Source: Brachybacterium squillarum M-6-3 (GTDB taxonomy: Bacteria > Actinomycetota > Actinomycetes > Actinomycetales > Dermabacteraceae). From it: DNA of 64,000 nt. The stretch is from NCBI RefSeq assembly GCF_000225825.1, contig NZ_AGBX01000008.1, positions 124,001-188,000 of the forward strand. The letters run 5' to 3'. Shown piece by piece: positions 8,518 through 16,869 of this stretch (positions are counted from its first letter, which is position 1; every line of letters begins with the position of its first letter). The notes beneath the pieces are model-generated. The model was not told where the DNA came from. It worked only from the letters and a program-made list of their open reading frames with translations, and did no database searches. Both the position numbers and the translations under genes were made by a program.

Positions 8518-9336
8518 TCAGCCGGCGGCGCCGACCGGCGGCACCGCGCCCAGCAGCTCCCCGCCGAGCACCCCGAGACCGACCACGAGCACCAGGACCC
8601 CGAAGCCCCGGCGCAGCGCGGCGGCCGGCACGCGACCGGCGAGCCGGGTGCCGAGCACCGTGCCGAGCAGCGCGGCCGCCGTCACCCCCAGGACCATGGG
8701 GCCGACGGAGCCGCCTGCGGCGAGGTAGCCCGCGAGCCCGGAGACGGAGTTGGCCGCGATCACCACCAGGGAGGTGCCGACGGCCACCGGCATCGGCAGC
8801 CCGAGGCCGAGCACCAGGGCGGGAACCAGCAGGAACCCTCCCCCGGCGCCGACGAAGCCGGTCAGCACCCCGACGCCGAGACCGAGGAGTGCGGTGCGCA
8901 CCCAGGACACGCGCGGCGCCGCGTCGTGGGATCCCGGCGGTGACCCGGCTCCCTCGTCCGCGGGTCCGCGCGGCCGGCGACCCCGGATCATGTGCGCGGC
9001 GGAGACCAGCATGACCAGACCGAATACGACCATGAGGACCGCGGGCGGCACCTGGCGACCGAACACCTGGCCGAGCTGCGCGCCGATCACCCCGCCACCG
9101 CCGAGCACGAGGGCGGCCCGCCACCGGATTCCCCCTCCTCGACGCCGCAGCAGGACACCGAGCAGGGCGGAGCTGCCGACGACCAGGAGCGATCCCCCCA
9201 CGGCCTCGCGCGGGCCGAGGCCGGCCACGGTCGTGAGCAGGGGCAGGGTGAGGATCGCCCCGCCGCCGCCGAGCAGGCCCAGGGAGAGCCCGACCAGGAC
9301 AGCGAGGACGACCACCACGATCCCGAGCAGGGTCAT
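8518..9336 (-). CDS. tauE: TauE/SafE family sulfite or sulfur-anion exporter
   Basis: A 272-aa polytopic membrane protein with two homologous four-helix halves. Gly-rich helix-start motifs mark each half ([28 protein letters not shown]), the duplicated signature of the TauE/SafE family. It is the last gene of the persulfide locus, 7 nt after the rhodanese gene, so it probably exports sulfite or thiosulfate made by the dioxygenase. The same gene set occurs in the Staphylococcus cst operon. Confidence 0.85.
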   Translation of the reverse strand: MTLLGIVVVVLAVLVGLSLGLLGGGGAILTLPLLTTVAGLGPREAVGGSLLVVGSSALLGVLLRRRGGGIRWRAALVLGGGGVIGAQLGQVFGRQVPPAVLMVVFGLVMLVSAAHMIRGRRPRGPADEGAGSPPGSHDAAPRVSWVRTALLGLGVGVLTGFVGAGGGFLLVPALVLGLGLPMPVAVGTSLVVIAANSVSGLAGYLAAGGSVGPMVLGVTAAALLGTVLGTRLAGRVPAAALRRGFGVLVLVVGLGVLGGELLGAVPPVGAAG

Positions 9337-9343
9337 CGCGGTC

Positions 9344-9958
9344 TCAGCGCCCCGTCCGCGGAACGGGCAGGGACCGCACGACGCTGTCCCGGGTGGGCTC
9401 GGACACGGAGCGGTTCCACGGCATCCGGGAGAGGATCGCCGCGAGACCGCAGGTGTTCGAGAGGGCCGACCAGGTCAGACCGGTGCCGATGGCGGCGGAG
9501 AGCAGCCGCCCGCGGGGCGAGAGCAGACGGCCGACGGCCAGCCCGGTCAGCACGAGGGTCCCGGCGGCCATCCGCACCTGGCGGTCCATCGCCCAAGGGC
9601 CGCTGCCGCGGACCACGTCGAGCCCGCTGCCGGGGGCCGCGGCGATGCCCCCGTCGAGGACGGCGGCGTCCTGCAGACCCACCGCATCGAGCACGCCGTG
9701 CGCCTGGCCGGCGCGGCGGCCGGACTGGCACACGAGCACCACCCCGCTGTGCGCGGGTCGGGTGGCGCCGTCCACGGCGCCCATCCGCTGGGCGAACTCC
9801 TGGGCGTGCTCGGCCAGGAGCGGGAGCGGGACGTTGTAGGAGCCGCGCAGGTGCGCGGCGGCGAACTCGGCCGCGGAGCGCACGTCGATCACGAGGGGCG
9901 CGTCGGGCTCGCGCAGGCGGACGGCGAGATCGGCGGCGGCGAGGGCGGGATGGGTCAT
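9344..9958 (-). CDS. Rhodanese domain protein with C-terminal DUF2892 membrane segment
   Basis: A 204-aa protein. An N-terminal single rhodanese domain (about 5-130) has the active-site loop CQSGRRAG with Cys 77. The C-terminal part (about 135-190) has two hydrophobic helices like DUF2892, as in YgaP. It should carry sulfane sulfur as a Cys persulfide at the inner membrane. ATG at 9958 has AAGGA upstream. It sits between the CstB-like gene and tauE, and a strong hairpin in the 124-nt leader may tune its expression. Confidence 0.85.
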   Translation of the reverse strand: MTHPALAAADLAVRLREPDAPLVIDVRSAAEFAAAHLRGSYNVPLPLLAEHAQEFAQRMGAVDGATRPAHSGVVLVCQSGRRAGQAHGVLDAVGLQDAAVLDGGIAAAPGSGLDVVRGSGPWAMDRQVRMAAGTLVLTGLAVGRLLSPRGRLLSAAIGTGLTWSALSNTCGLAAILSRMPWNRSVSEPTRDSVVRSLPVPRTGR

Positions 9959-10020
9959 CGGGGTGTCCTTCGAGGTGCGGTGGGCGGCACGAGGTGCCGG
10001 GGTGGTGGTGCGGGCGGTGC

Positions 10021-10052
10021 TCGGGGCCGGCCCCGGGAGGGGCCGGCCCCGA
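10021..10052 (-). terminator. Strong hairpin inside the persulfide operon
   Basis: Perfect 14-bp arms at 10021-10034 and 10039-10052 with a GGGA-type loop lie between the CstB-like gene and the rhodanese gene. It could terminate most transcripts or stabilise the upstream message. Confidence 0.6.
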
Positions 10053-10082
10053 GGGGTCACGGGCGGGTCGGAGCTCGCGTGC

Positions 10083-11474
10083 TCAGACAGCCTCGCCCTG
10101 GGCGGCGGACCATCCCAGGTAGCTGCCCTCGAGCTCCAGGACGTCGTAGCCCTCACGACGAAGGGCCGCGGCGGCCACCGTGTTGCGGGCGCCCGACTGG
10201 CAGTAGCTGACGACGGTCGTGTCCTCGGGCAGGTCCTCGAGGTGCCATAGGACCCGGCCGGCGCTGAGGTGGGTGGCGCCGGGCACGTGTCCGGCCTGGT
10301 ACTCGGTGCGGGTGCGCACGTCCAGCAGGAACACGTCGGACCTCGCCTCGAGGTCGGCCGGGGAGATGGTCGGGACCTCCCGGCGCTCCAGACCGTCCAG
10401 CGTGGTCGTGTACCCGTCGACCCCGTCGATGCCGACCCGGATCAGATGGTCGCGGATCTCCGCGGCCTGTGCCGCGGAGTCGGCGAGCACGACGACCGGT
10501 CGGCTCTCGCGCTCCGGGTCCAGGACCCAGGCGCCGAACCGGGCGGCGGTCGCCGGGCCGGGGACGCTGAGGGCGCCCGGCACGGACCCGGCGCGCACCT
10601 CCGCCTGGGGGCGGGTGTCGACGAGCAGCAGCTCCTCGGCCTCGAGCCCGGCCCGCAGCCGCTCGACGGAGGTCTCGGTGAGCACCGGGAGGGCACCGAG
10701 CACGGCGGGGCCGTCGCGGTTCTCGCGCTTCATGCGGGAGAAGTACGCGTGGGCGTCGGGCTGGCCGTCCAGCAGCTCGTCGGTGAAGGCCTGCTGATCG
10801 TCCGCGGCGAGGTGGCGGGCCCACCAGGCGTGGCGCCGCTCGTAGCCGACCGTGGTGGAGGGCAGGGCTCCGAGCGCCTTGCCGCAGGCGCTGCCCGCGC
10901 CGTGCGCGGGGAACACCTGCACGTGGTCCGGCAGCTCGAGGAAGACCCGCTGCAGGCTCGCGTAGAGGTCCGCGGCCCCCTGGAAGCGGGTGTCGACGCC
11001 ACCGGCGGCCTCGTCCAGCAGGTCGGGGCGGCCGAGGTCCCCGGCGAAGACGAAGTCCCCGGTGAGGGCGTAGCCCGGCTCGTCGGCGAAGGCCCCGTCG
11101 GTCACCAGGAACGTGAGGTGCTCGGGGGTGTGGCCTGGGGTGTGGCGCGCCTGGACGGTGATGTTGCCCAGGGTGATCGTGTCCCCGTCGTGCAGGCGCT
11201 CGGCCTCGAAGCCGTAGCTCCAGTCCTCGCCGCCCTCGCCGGAGACGTAGGGGGTCGCGCCGGCGGCGGCGAGCTCGCGGGTCCCCGAGAGGTAGTCGGC
11301 GTGGATGTGGGTCTCGGTGACGGCGACGATGCGCAGTCCGTGACGGGCGGCGAGGCCCGTGTAGACCTCGATGTCGCGGCGGGGGTCCACCACAAGTGCC
11401 TCACCGGACGCCTGGCAGGCGATCAGGTAGCTGGCCTGGGAGAGGTCTTCGTCGTAGATGCGTTCGAGCAGCAA
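10083..11474 (-). CDS. cstB: CstB-like persulfide dioxygenase-rhodanese fusion
   Basis: A 463-aa three-domain protein. An N-terminal metallo-beta-lactamase persulfide dioxygenase has HIHADY (56-61), [20 protein letters not shown] and [11 protein letters not shown] central rhodanese-like domain has lost its Cys (VVLADSAA at the loop). A C-terminal active rhodanese has CQSGARNT with Cys 425. This is the domain order of Staphylococcus CstB, which oxidises low-molecular-weight persulfides to thiosulfate or sulfite. The start is TTG at 11474, chosen because AAGGAG lies 6 nt upstream; no ATG or GTG fits the conserved N-terminus. It follows the zinc-ribbon gene and is under CstR-type control. Confidence 0.88.
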   Translation of the reverse strand: MLLERIYDEDLSQASYLIACQASGEALVVDPRRDIEVYTGLAARHGLRIVAVTETHIHADYLSGTRELAAAGATPYVSGEGGEDWSYGFEAERLHDGDTITLGNITVQARHTPGHTPEHLTFLVTDGAFADEPGYALTGDFVFAGDLGRPDLLDEAAGGVDTRFQGAADLYASLQRVFLELPDHVQVFPAHGAGSACGKALGALPSTTVGYERRHAWWARHLAADDQQAFTDELLDGQPDAHAYFSRMKRENRDGPAVLGALPVLTETSVERLRAGLEAEELLLVDTRPQAEVRAGSVPGALSVPGPATAARFGAWVLDPERESRPVVVLADSAAQAAEIRDHLIRVGIDGVDGYTTTLDGLERREVPTISPADLEARSDVFLLDVRTRTEYQAGHVPGATHLSAGRVLWHLEDLPEDTTVVSYCQSGARNTVAAAALRREGYDVLELEGSYLGWSAAQGEAV

Positions 11475-11514
11475 GGGGGCTCCTTCGGGAGTCGGTGGGA
11501 AGAGGTCGGTGCGC

Positions 11515-11691
11515 TCAGCGCCCGAGCAGGCGGGAGAGGAACCCTCCGGTCCGCGGGGCCGCGGCCTGCTCGGAGCGGTCGCAGCGGCACCACTGCGCGT
11601 CGGGCACGGTCGCGCGGACGGCGTCGACATGGTTCCCGCAGCCGGCCCAGGTGGTCTTGCCGCAAGTGGAACAGGTGGCCGGTCGGCACAT
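11515..11691 (-). CDS. Small Cys-rich zinc-ribbon-like protein
   Basis: A 58-aa protein starting MCRPATCSTCGKTTWAGCG, with a later WCRCD pair. The six Cys and one His suggest a metal or persulfide-binding knuckle. ATG at 11691 has AAGGAG upstream. Small proteins of this type are widespread and usually have no assigned function. As the first gene of the persulfide operon, directly behind the CstR-type operators, it may be a sulfur acceptor or accessory factor (inference). Confidence 0.7.
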   Translation of the reverse strand: MCRPATCSTCGKTTWAGCGNHVDAVRATVPDAQWCRCDRSEQAAAPRTGGFLSRLLGR

Positions 11692-11771
11692 GAGGGGTCT
11701 CCTTCTCGGGGTGGTCGCCGGCAAGGCCGGTCGGTCGGTCCTCGCCAGGCGAGGTGGACCCACCATGACAC

Positions 11772-11787
11772 ATACTCCTGGGGGTAT
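11772..11787. promoter_or_regulatory. CsoR/CstR-type operator 1
   Basis: ATACTCCTGGGGGTAT is an interrupted palindrome of the ATAC-GC-rich-GTAT form used by CsoR-family repressors. It lies in the divergent region between the zinc-ribbon gene and cstR. Confidence 0.75.
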
Positions 11788-11792
11788 GCAAC

Positions 11793-11808
11793 ATACCGGG
11801 TGGGGTAT
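11793..11808. promoter_or_regulatory. CsoR/CstR-type operator 2
   Basis: ATACCGGGTGGGGTAT is a second site of the same form, centred 21 bp (two helical turns) from the first. The pair could bind two repressor tetramers on one DNA face and control both divergent transcripts. Confidence 0.75.
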
Positions 11809-11867
11809 ATGCTGAGCGGCGTCGTCCCCGCTGTGCGCCTTCGGCGCCCCTGCCTGATCGGAGCCCC

Positions 11868-12125
11868 ATGGAACTCGACCCCGCGGACATGAAGCCCGTG
11901 ATCAACCGCCTGCGTCGCGCGCAGGGGCAGCTCGCCGCCGTCACCCGGATGCTCGAGGAAGGCGAGGACTGCAAGCTCGTCGTCCAGCAGCTCTCCGCCG
12001 CCTCGAAGGCCCTGGACCGGGCGGGCTTCGCGATCATCGCCTCCGGCATGGAGCAGTGCTTCGCCGAGGGCGGCGAGCCCTCTGAGCGGGAGACGATGGA
12101 GAAGCTGTTCCTGTCGCTGGCCTGA
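11868..12125 (+). CDS. cstR: CstR-type persulfide-sensing repressor (CsoR family)
   Basis: An 85-aa all-helical repressor of the CsoR/RcnR family. It has the two conserved Cys (35 in EDCKLV and 64 in MEQCF). The His that completes the copper site in CsoR, four residues before the second Cys, is Gly 60 here. Two Cys without that His is the CstR pattern, in which persulfides cross-link the pair and release DNA. Its divergent partner operon encodes persulfide oxidation, and two operators lie between them, so it probably represses both. Confidence 0.87.
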   Translation: MELDPADMKPVINRLRRAQGQLAAVTRMLEEGEDCKLVVQQLSAASKALDRAGFAIIASGMEQCFAEGGEPSERETMEKLFLSLA

Positions 12126-12148
12126 AAGTCGTCGGGAGGCGGGGCGGC

Positions 12149-12331
12149 TCAGGCGGTCGGCGGCATCGCCGGAGCTTCGGGCGGGTGCACCCGACTTTCC
12201 CGCGTCGTGATCTCCCGTGGCTCCGGCTCCGGCCGTCGGGCCCTCCCCCGATCCACCTCCCGGGCCACGAGCGCGCAGAGCACGGAGTCGAGCCGCGCCG
12301 CGAGGTCCACCGCGGCCCAGAGCTGTTTCAC
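12149..12331 (-). CDS. Small protein of unknown function coupled to the photolyase-like gene
   Basis: A 60-aa protein whose GTG start overlaps the TGA of the photolyase-like gene (GTGA). The first half, KQLWAAVDLAARLDSVLCA onward, predicts a helix; the second half is charged and Pro-rich. No family is recognised. Its only clue is translational coupling to the photolyase-like and amine oxidase genes. It could also be a short read-through frame without function. Confidence 0.45.
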   Translation of the reverse strand: MKQLWAAVDLAARLDSVLCALVAREVDRGRARRPEPEPREITTRESRVHPPEAPAMPPTA

Positions 12332-13953
12332 CCGTCGTCCCCGGATCCGGGGCCCCTGCCCAGCAGCCGCGCGTACCGCTCCCCGCGCAGGATCTCCTCC
12401 GCCCGCTCGCGGTGCCCGCGGCGGGTGGACCCCTCCTGGCCGTCGAGGGCGCGCAGCATCATCCGGGAGCGGGGGTTCGCGCCGATCACCTCGCGGTGGT
12501 CGTCCACGAAGGTCCAGTACAGGGCGTCCCAGTCGGCCTCCCAGTCCCCGCGCGGCAGGTCGGACATGGTGCGCAGGTAGTTGCTGCCGGAGACGTAGGG
12601 CTTGGTGGTGGCGACGTCCCCCGCGGCGAACTGGCTCATCGCGTGGACGTTCGGCACCATCACCCAGTCGTAGGCGTCGATGAACAGCTCCATGAACCAC
12701 CGGTGCACCTCGTCGGGGTGGACCCGCAGCAGGCACATGGCGTTGCCGAGCACCATGAGCCGCTCGATGTGGTGGGCGTACCCGGTGCCGAGCGCCCGGG
12801 AGATCGCGAGGTCCACCGGGGCGAGGCCGGTGCTCGCGTCCCACCAGCCGGGGCCGAGGGTGTTCGTGTGCCCCAGGTGGTTGCGGGTGCGGAGGGACCG
12901 GCCCTGGGTGCGGTAGAGGGCTCGCATGTACTCGCGCCAGCCGATGAGCTGGCGCACGAAGCCCTCCCGGGAGGCGAGCGGGGTCTGCTCGAGCGCGTCC
13001 TCGAGGACGGCGCGCAGCACCTGGCGGGGGTCCAGCAGCCCGATGTTCAGGGATGCGGTCAGCAGGGAGTGGTGCACGAAGGGGTGGGCGGCGGAGATCG
13101 CGTCCTCGTAGGGACCGAAGTCCACGAGGCGATCGCGGACGAACTCGTCCAGGTGCGCGCGGGCCTCCTGCGCGGTGGTGGGCCAGGCGAACGCGTGAGG
13201 GTCCCCCGGGGCGTCCGGGAACTCCTCGGACACCCAGGCGATCGCCGCGCGGACGTCGGCCGCTCCCCCGTCGTCCGGGGCCTCGGCGTCCGCGTCCTGG
13301 TCGGCGGGGACGGTCACGCCCGGCAGGTCGAGGGTGCCCTCCTGGCGCTGCGCGGGGTGCCCGGCGAAGATCCCCACCAAGGGCGGGGTGTTGTCACGGG
13401 GCAGCTTCTTGCGGTTCTCGGGGTCGAAGGACCACTTCCCGCCGACGGGCTCGCCGTCCTCCTCCAGCAGGACGTCCAGGCGGCGGCGCTGCCAGGTGTA
13501 GAAGTCCTGCATGCGGGCGCGGTGGGCGGAGAACCACTCGTCGAGGTCCGCCCGGTCGGTGAGGAACCCGGGGCTCTCGAGCACCGTGATCCGCTCCCCG
13601 GGCAGTCCGGCGCCCTGGACGGCGGCGTCGAGGTCCTGCTCCATCCAGTCGTCGACCGGGTCGAACCAGGTGAGCCGTTCCGGATCCCGCTCGCGCAGCA
13701 GGGAGCGCAGCTGCTCCCGGCTGGAGGTCGCGGCCTCGCTGCGCAGATGCACCACCTCGAAGCCGGCGCCGCGCAGCCGCCGGGCGAAGCGCAGCAGCGA
13801 GGCGCGGTGCAGGACGAGCTTGTGGGCGTGGAACGCGTACTGCCGCAGCAGCAGGTCGTGCTCGAGCAGCACCATCACGGTCCCGGGATCGGCCGCGAGG
13901 TGCTCGGCGAACAGCTGGTGCGGGAGCACCAGCCGCAGCGGGGCGCCCGTCAT
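12328..13953 (-). CDS. Cryptochrome/photolyase family protein of the PhrB (FeS-BCP-like) lineage, Fe-S ligands absent
   Basis: A 541-aa protein that starts with a Rossmann-like photolyase domain (RLVLPHQLF). Its FAD-binding helical domain contains GYAHHIERLMVLGN, WFMELFIDAYDWVMVPNV and the KPYVSGSNYLRTMSD block, a typical PhrB-type arrangement. Known Fe-S photolyases have four Cys ligands, two shortly after the MSD block; here that segment reads LPRGDWEAD and the whole protein has a single Cys (in NAMCLLRV), so no 4Fe-4S cluster can be held. Repair of 6-4 lesions or light sensing are both possible. The ATG overlaps the upstream oxidase stop by ATGA. Confidence 0.82.
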   Translation of the reverse strand: MTGAPLRLVLPHQLFAEHLAADPGTVMVLLEHDLLLRQYAFHAHKLVLHRASLLRFARRLRGAGFEVVHLRSEAATSSREQLRSLLRERDPERLTWFDPVDDWMEQDLDAAVQGAGLPGERITVLESPGFLTDRADLDEWFSAHRARMQDFYTWQRRRLDVLLEEDGEPVGGKWSFDPENRKKLPRDNTPPLVGIFAGHPAQRQEGTLDLPGVTVPADQDADAEAPDDGGAADVRAAIAWVSEEFPDAPGDPHAFAWPTTAQEARAHLDEFVRDRLVDFGPYEDAISAAHPFVHHSLLTASLNIGLLDPRQVLRAVLEDALEQTPLASREGFVRQLIGWREYMRALYRTQGRSLRTRNHLGHTNTLGPGWWDASTGLAPVDLAISRALGTGYAHHIERLMVLGNAMCLLRVHPDEVHRWFMELFIDAYDWVMVPNVHAMSQFAAGDVATTKPYVSGSNYLRTMSDLPRGDWEADWDALYWTFVDDHREVIGANPRSRMMLRALDGQEGSTRRGHRERAEEILRGERYARLLGRGPGSGDDG

Positions 13954-15239
13954 GAACGGGGGCCGTCCCGGTCGGCCGGCGCCGCGCCGTCCAGCACGGC
14001 GTGGACGTCCAGGGCGGCGCGGTCGCCAGAGACCAGGGCCCCCTGGATCGAGGCGGTGTCCCGGTGGTCCCCCGCCACCCAGAGGCGCGGGCCGATCCGC
14101 TGCGGGCGTCGGTCCACGAGCGGGGACGGCTGGGCGGGCAGGGCATGGGGGACATCGTGGCGGACGACGAGCTCCCAGCGGCGGGTGGGCACCCCGTAGA
14201 GGTGCTCGAGGTGCTGGCGCACGGCCTGCTCGTCGGCGGGCTCGCCGGCGGCGGGTCGCAGCGTCGTCGCCTGCACCAGGGCCCGGTCGGCGGGCGCGTA
14301 GCTCGGGGCCACCTCGGAGACCACCGCGGTGTCCTGCACGGGTCCGGCGGGGCGCCCCCCGGCCCCGGAGGCGTCCAGCAGCAGGAACCGTCCCCGGCGG
14401 GGCGGCTCGGGGGCGGAGAACCACCAGGTGACCAGGCCGTGCATCGGCGGCGCGGGGAGCGCGGTGAGACCGGGGACGGCGCCCGGGTCCACGGCGACGA
14501 CGGCGGCCCGGGCGTGCAGCGGGCCGTGGTCGGTGCCCACCGTGACGCCGTCGGCGCGGGTCGCCACGGACCGCACCGGGCGGGAGAGCCGGACGGGATC
14601 GCGCAGGTCCGCCGCCATCCCCTCGGGCAGCGCCTGCATGCCGGCGGCGGGCAGTCCCACGGCCCCGAGGGCGAAGGACCGCAGCAGCAGCCGCACGAAG
14701 TTCGCGGAGGTGCTCTGCGCATCCTCGGCGAGCACCCCGGCCAGGAAGGGGTCGAGCAGGTGGCGTCGCAGCGGCCCGGTGAGTCCCGCGTGGTCGAGGG
14801 CCGCGCCGAGGGGCGCGTCCGCGGCGGACCGCGAGGAGACGGTGGCGCGCAGCAGCGTCGGGCCGAGCCAGCGGGAGAGGGCCAGCACGTCCCGCGGATC
14901 CAGGCGGGGGCTGCGCAGGGTGCCAGGGAGCTGCCGGGGGTGGCGGAGCGGGTGGGCGAGGACCGAGATCCCGTCGCGGTCGCGGATCGCCGCGCCGACG
15001 CCGAAGCGCTGCAGGTCCAGGGCGTCGGTGTCGACCCAGGCGCGCACGGCCGGGTAGGCGGGGTTCAGCACCTGGAATCCGCGGTCGCACAGGAACCCGT
15101 CGATCCGGTCGGTGCGGACCCGCCCGCCGACGGACCCCTCGGCCTCGAGAACCCTCACCCGACGGCCGGAGCGCTGCAGGCGCCGGGCGGCCTGCAGGCC
15201 GGCGAGGCCCGCTCCGATCACGATGATGTCGGCGTCCAC
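13950..15239 (-). CDS. FAD-dependent amine oxidase / phytoene-desaturase-like oxidoreductase
   Basis: A 429-aa NAD(P)/FAD-binding protein. The dinucleotide motif IGAGLAGL (8-15) is followed by a GGRVRTD flavin contact and a late GPRLWVAGDHRDTAS with the FAD-binding Gly-Asp near the C-terminus, as in flavin monoamine oxidases and carotenoid desaturases. The GTG start has GAGGAGG upstream. It is the first of three overlapping genes with the photolyase-like protein, suggesting a shared light or DNA-repair-linked role, perhaps making a chromophore (inference). Confidence 0.8.
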   Translation of the reverse strand: MDADIIVIGAGLAGLQAARRLQRSGRRVRVLEAEGSVGGRVRTDRIDGFLCDRGFQVLNPAYPAVRAWVDTDALDLQRFGVGAAIRDRDGISVLAHPLRHPRQLPGTLRSPRLDPRDVLALSRWLGPTLLRATVSSRSAADAPLGAALDHAGLTGPLRRHLLDPFLAGVLAEDAQSTSANFVRLLLRSFALGAVGLPAAGMQALPEGMAADLRDPVRLSRPVRSVATRADGVTVGTDHGPLHARAAVVAVDPGAVPGLTALPAPPMHGLVTWWFSAPEPPRRGRFLLLDASGAGGRPAGPVQDTAVVSEVAPSYAPADRALVQATTLRPAAGEPADEQAVRQHLEHLYGVPTRRWELVVRHDVPHALPAQPSPLVDRRPQRIGPRLWVAGDHRDTASIQGALVSGDRAALDVHAVLDGAAPADRDGPRS

Positions 15240-15533
15240 GGGGGCCTCCTCGGGGGTCGGCACCCCGGGAGCGGGGTGCGGGGAGCGGCGATCCGCACCC
15301 CGGGCAGCGGGCGCGTCGCCGTCCGGCGGGCCCGGCCAGTCTAGGGAAGCGCACCGACGGACGACCCGGCCCGGTGGGGTCCGGGACCGGACGGTCGGGA
15401 CCCCTCGTGGCCGGGAGCACCGCCGGGTGGGAACGGCACCGCGTCGGAGGGCATGCCGCCCGGGAGCCGCGGGCCGGGCCGCCGTTCGTGGTCGCCGCCG
15501 GTGCTCCCAACCGCCCTGCTCTACCGTGTACCC
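15240..15533. other. Intergenic region between amine oxidase and acyltransferase genes
   Basis: About 294 bp between divergent genes with no convincing reading frame. It should hold both promoters; only the acyltransferase -10 (TACCGT, 15522-15527) is recognisable. Confidence 0.5.
15522..15527 (+). promoter_or_regulatory. Leaderless -10 element of acyltransferase gene
   Basis: TACCGT ends 6 nt before the ATG at 15534, and no Shine-Dalgarno is present. Confidence 0.45.
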
Positions 15534-16109
15534 ATGCTGCGCCGCCTCCTCGCCCGCGCGTTCTGGGCCTGCTCCCCGTGGTCGCTCTCCTCGGAGCCGG
15601 CCCCGTCGCGCCCCTCCGTGATCATCGGTGCGCCCCACACCTCGAACTGGGACTTCGTGTTCATGCTGGCCATCGCCTGGCGCCTCGGGGTCCGGCTGCG
15701 CTGGCTCGGCAAGCACACCCTGTTCCACGGCTGGCGGGGCCCGATCATGCGGGCGCTGGGCGGGATCCCGGTGGACCGCGCGGACCCGGCCCGCGTGGTG
15801 GACGACGTGGTGGAGCTGGCCCGACGCGGCGAGGTGTTCGGCCTCGTGGTCACCCCCGACGGCACCCGCTCCGGGAACACCCATTGGAAGTCGGGCTTCC
15901 ATCGCATCGCCGTCGCCGCGGGCATGCCCCTCACGCTCGGCTACGTCGACCGCACCACCATGACCACGGGGCTCGGCCCCACCTGGCAGCCGAGCGGCGA
16001 CCTCACGGCGGACATGGACCGCATCCGCGCGTTCTACGCCGACAAGTCCGGCTTCCACCCGGGGCGTCGGGTGGAGCCGCGGCTGCGCGAGGAGGACGGC
16101 CGGGCCTGA
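15534..16109 (+). CDS. 1-acylglycerol-3-phosphate O-acyltransferase family protein
   Basis: A 191-aa PlsC-type acyltransferase. Motif I is HTSNWD (35-40), the HX4D catalytic pair, and motif III is PDGTRS (109-114), where the family usually has PEGTRS. Length and lack of a clear membrane helix fit the short lysophospholipid acyltransferases common in Actinobacteria. It probably acts at the inner face of the membrane. The exact acyl acceptor is uncertain. The next gene region downstream is a decayed paralogue of a membrane protein. Confidence 0.8.
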   Translation: MLRRLLARAFWACSPWSLSSEPAPSRPSVIIGAPHTSNWDFVFMLAIAWRLGVRLRWLGKHTLFHGWRGPIMRALGGIPVDRADPARVVDDVVELARRGEVFGLVVTPDGTRSGNTHWKSGFHRIAVAAGMPLTLGYVDRTTMTTGLGPTWQPSGDLTADMDRIRAFYADKSGFHPGRRVEPRLREEDGRA

Positions 16110-16159
16110 CCTCTCGGCCGAGCGCGACGACCGGTGCGCGGCGGGATCGAGCAGCACGG

Positions 16160-16790
16160 CGGCCGGAACCGGGGCCCGGGCCGGCGTCGGTCCCGGACGA
16201 CCTCGGGGTCCTCCGCCGCGAGGTCGATCGAGGGCGCCCCCAGGGAGGTGCTGTCCCCGGTGGTCCGGCCGCGTCCGGTCCGGCCGTCCCGCGTCGCCTC
16301 GGCGTCGACCGGGCGTCATCGGTCAGGCTCCGCTCGATGCTGCCCTCGGTCATCTTCAGGGAGGCGCCCTGGAAGTCGGCGGTCGCGTCGGGCCCGTCCA
16401 GGACGGCCGTCGTCTCCCCCTCGATCGTCAGGTACTCGCCGGGCAGCGAGACCACGTATGCCCCGGGGAAGGCCTCGTACTCGGGAGCCGCACCCGGGCA
16501 GTCCCCTTCGGTGGCGACGTCCAGGCCGTTGAGCTCGACGCCGTCGATGCCCTCGAGGCCCGCCATGGAGAGCGTGCCGGTCCCCGACTCGATCCCGTGC
16601 TCCCCGTCGTCCGCGGGTCCGCGGACCGCCCGGGTCTGCGCGACCGTCTCCTCGCCGAGGGTGTAGCTGACCGCGACGTCGAAGCCGGTGGCCCCTCGCC
16701 GTCCTCCCCGACCAGCTCCGCCGTGACGTCCGCGAGGGGCGCCTGCTCCTGCGGCGCCGCTGATCCGACCGCGGCGGGATCCCCCGGGCG
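16160..16790 (-). pseudogene. Decayed paralogue of the downstream DUF4878-like membrane protein
   Basis: Read on the minus strand in three frames, this stretch aligns with the C-terminal half of the protein at 17376-18932. It gives QEQAPLADVTAELVGEDGEG, then after a frameshift near 16690 DVAVSYTLGEETV and VELNGLDV, then FPGAYVVSLPGEYLTIEGE and IERSLTDDA. The final SIDLAAEDPEVV block is again out of frame. The intact paralogue has EQAPITGIEATLSGD, VSYVIGETEV, FPGSYTVAIDQQYLDLDGE, VERSLPD and TIDLAAEEPEVLW. The N-terminal tail and membrane helix are missing and about 40 codons before the last block are deleted. Confidence 0.72.
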
Positions 16791-16869
16791 GGTGCCGGGC
16801 TGATCCCGGGCGGTGTCCGGCGCCGTCCCCTGCCCCGGCGTGGACGGGGCGGACCCGCCCCCACCGCCG

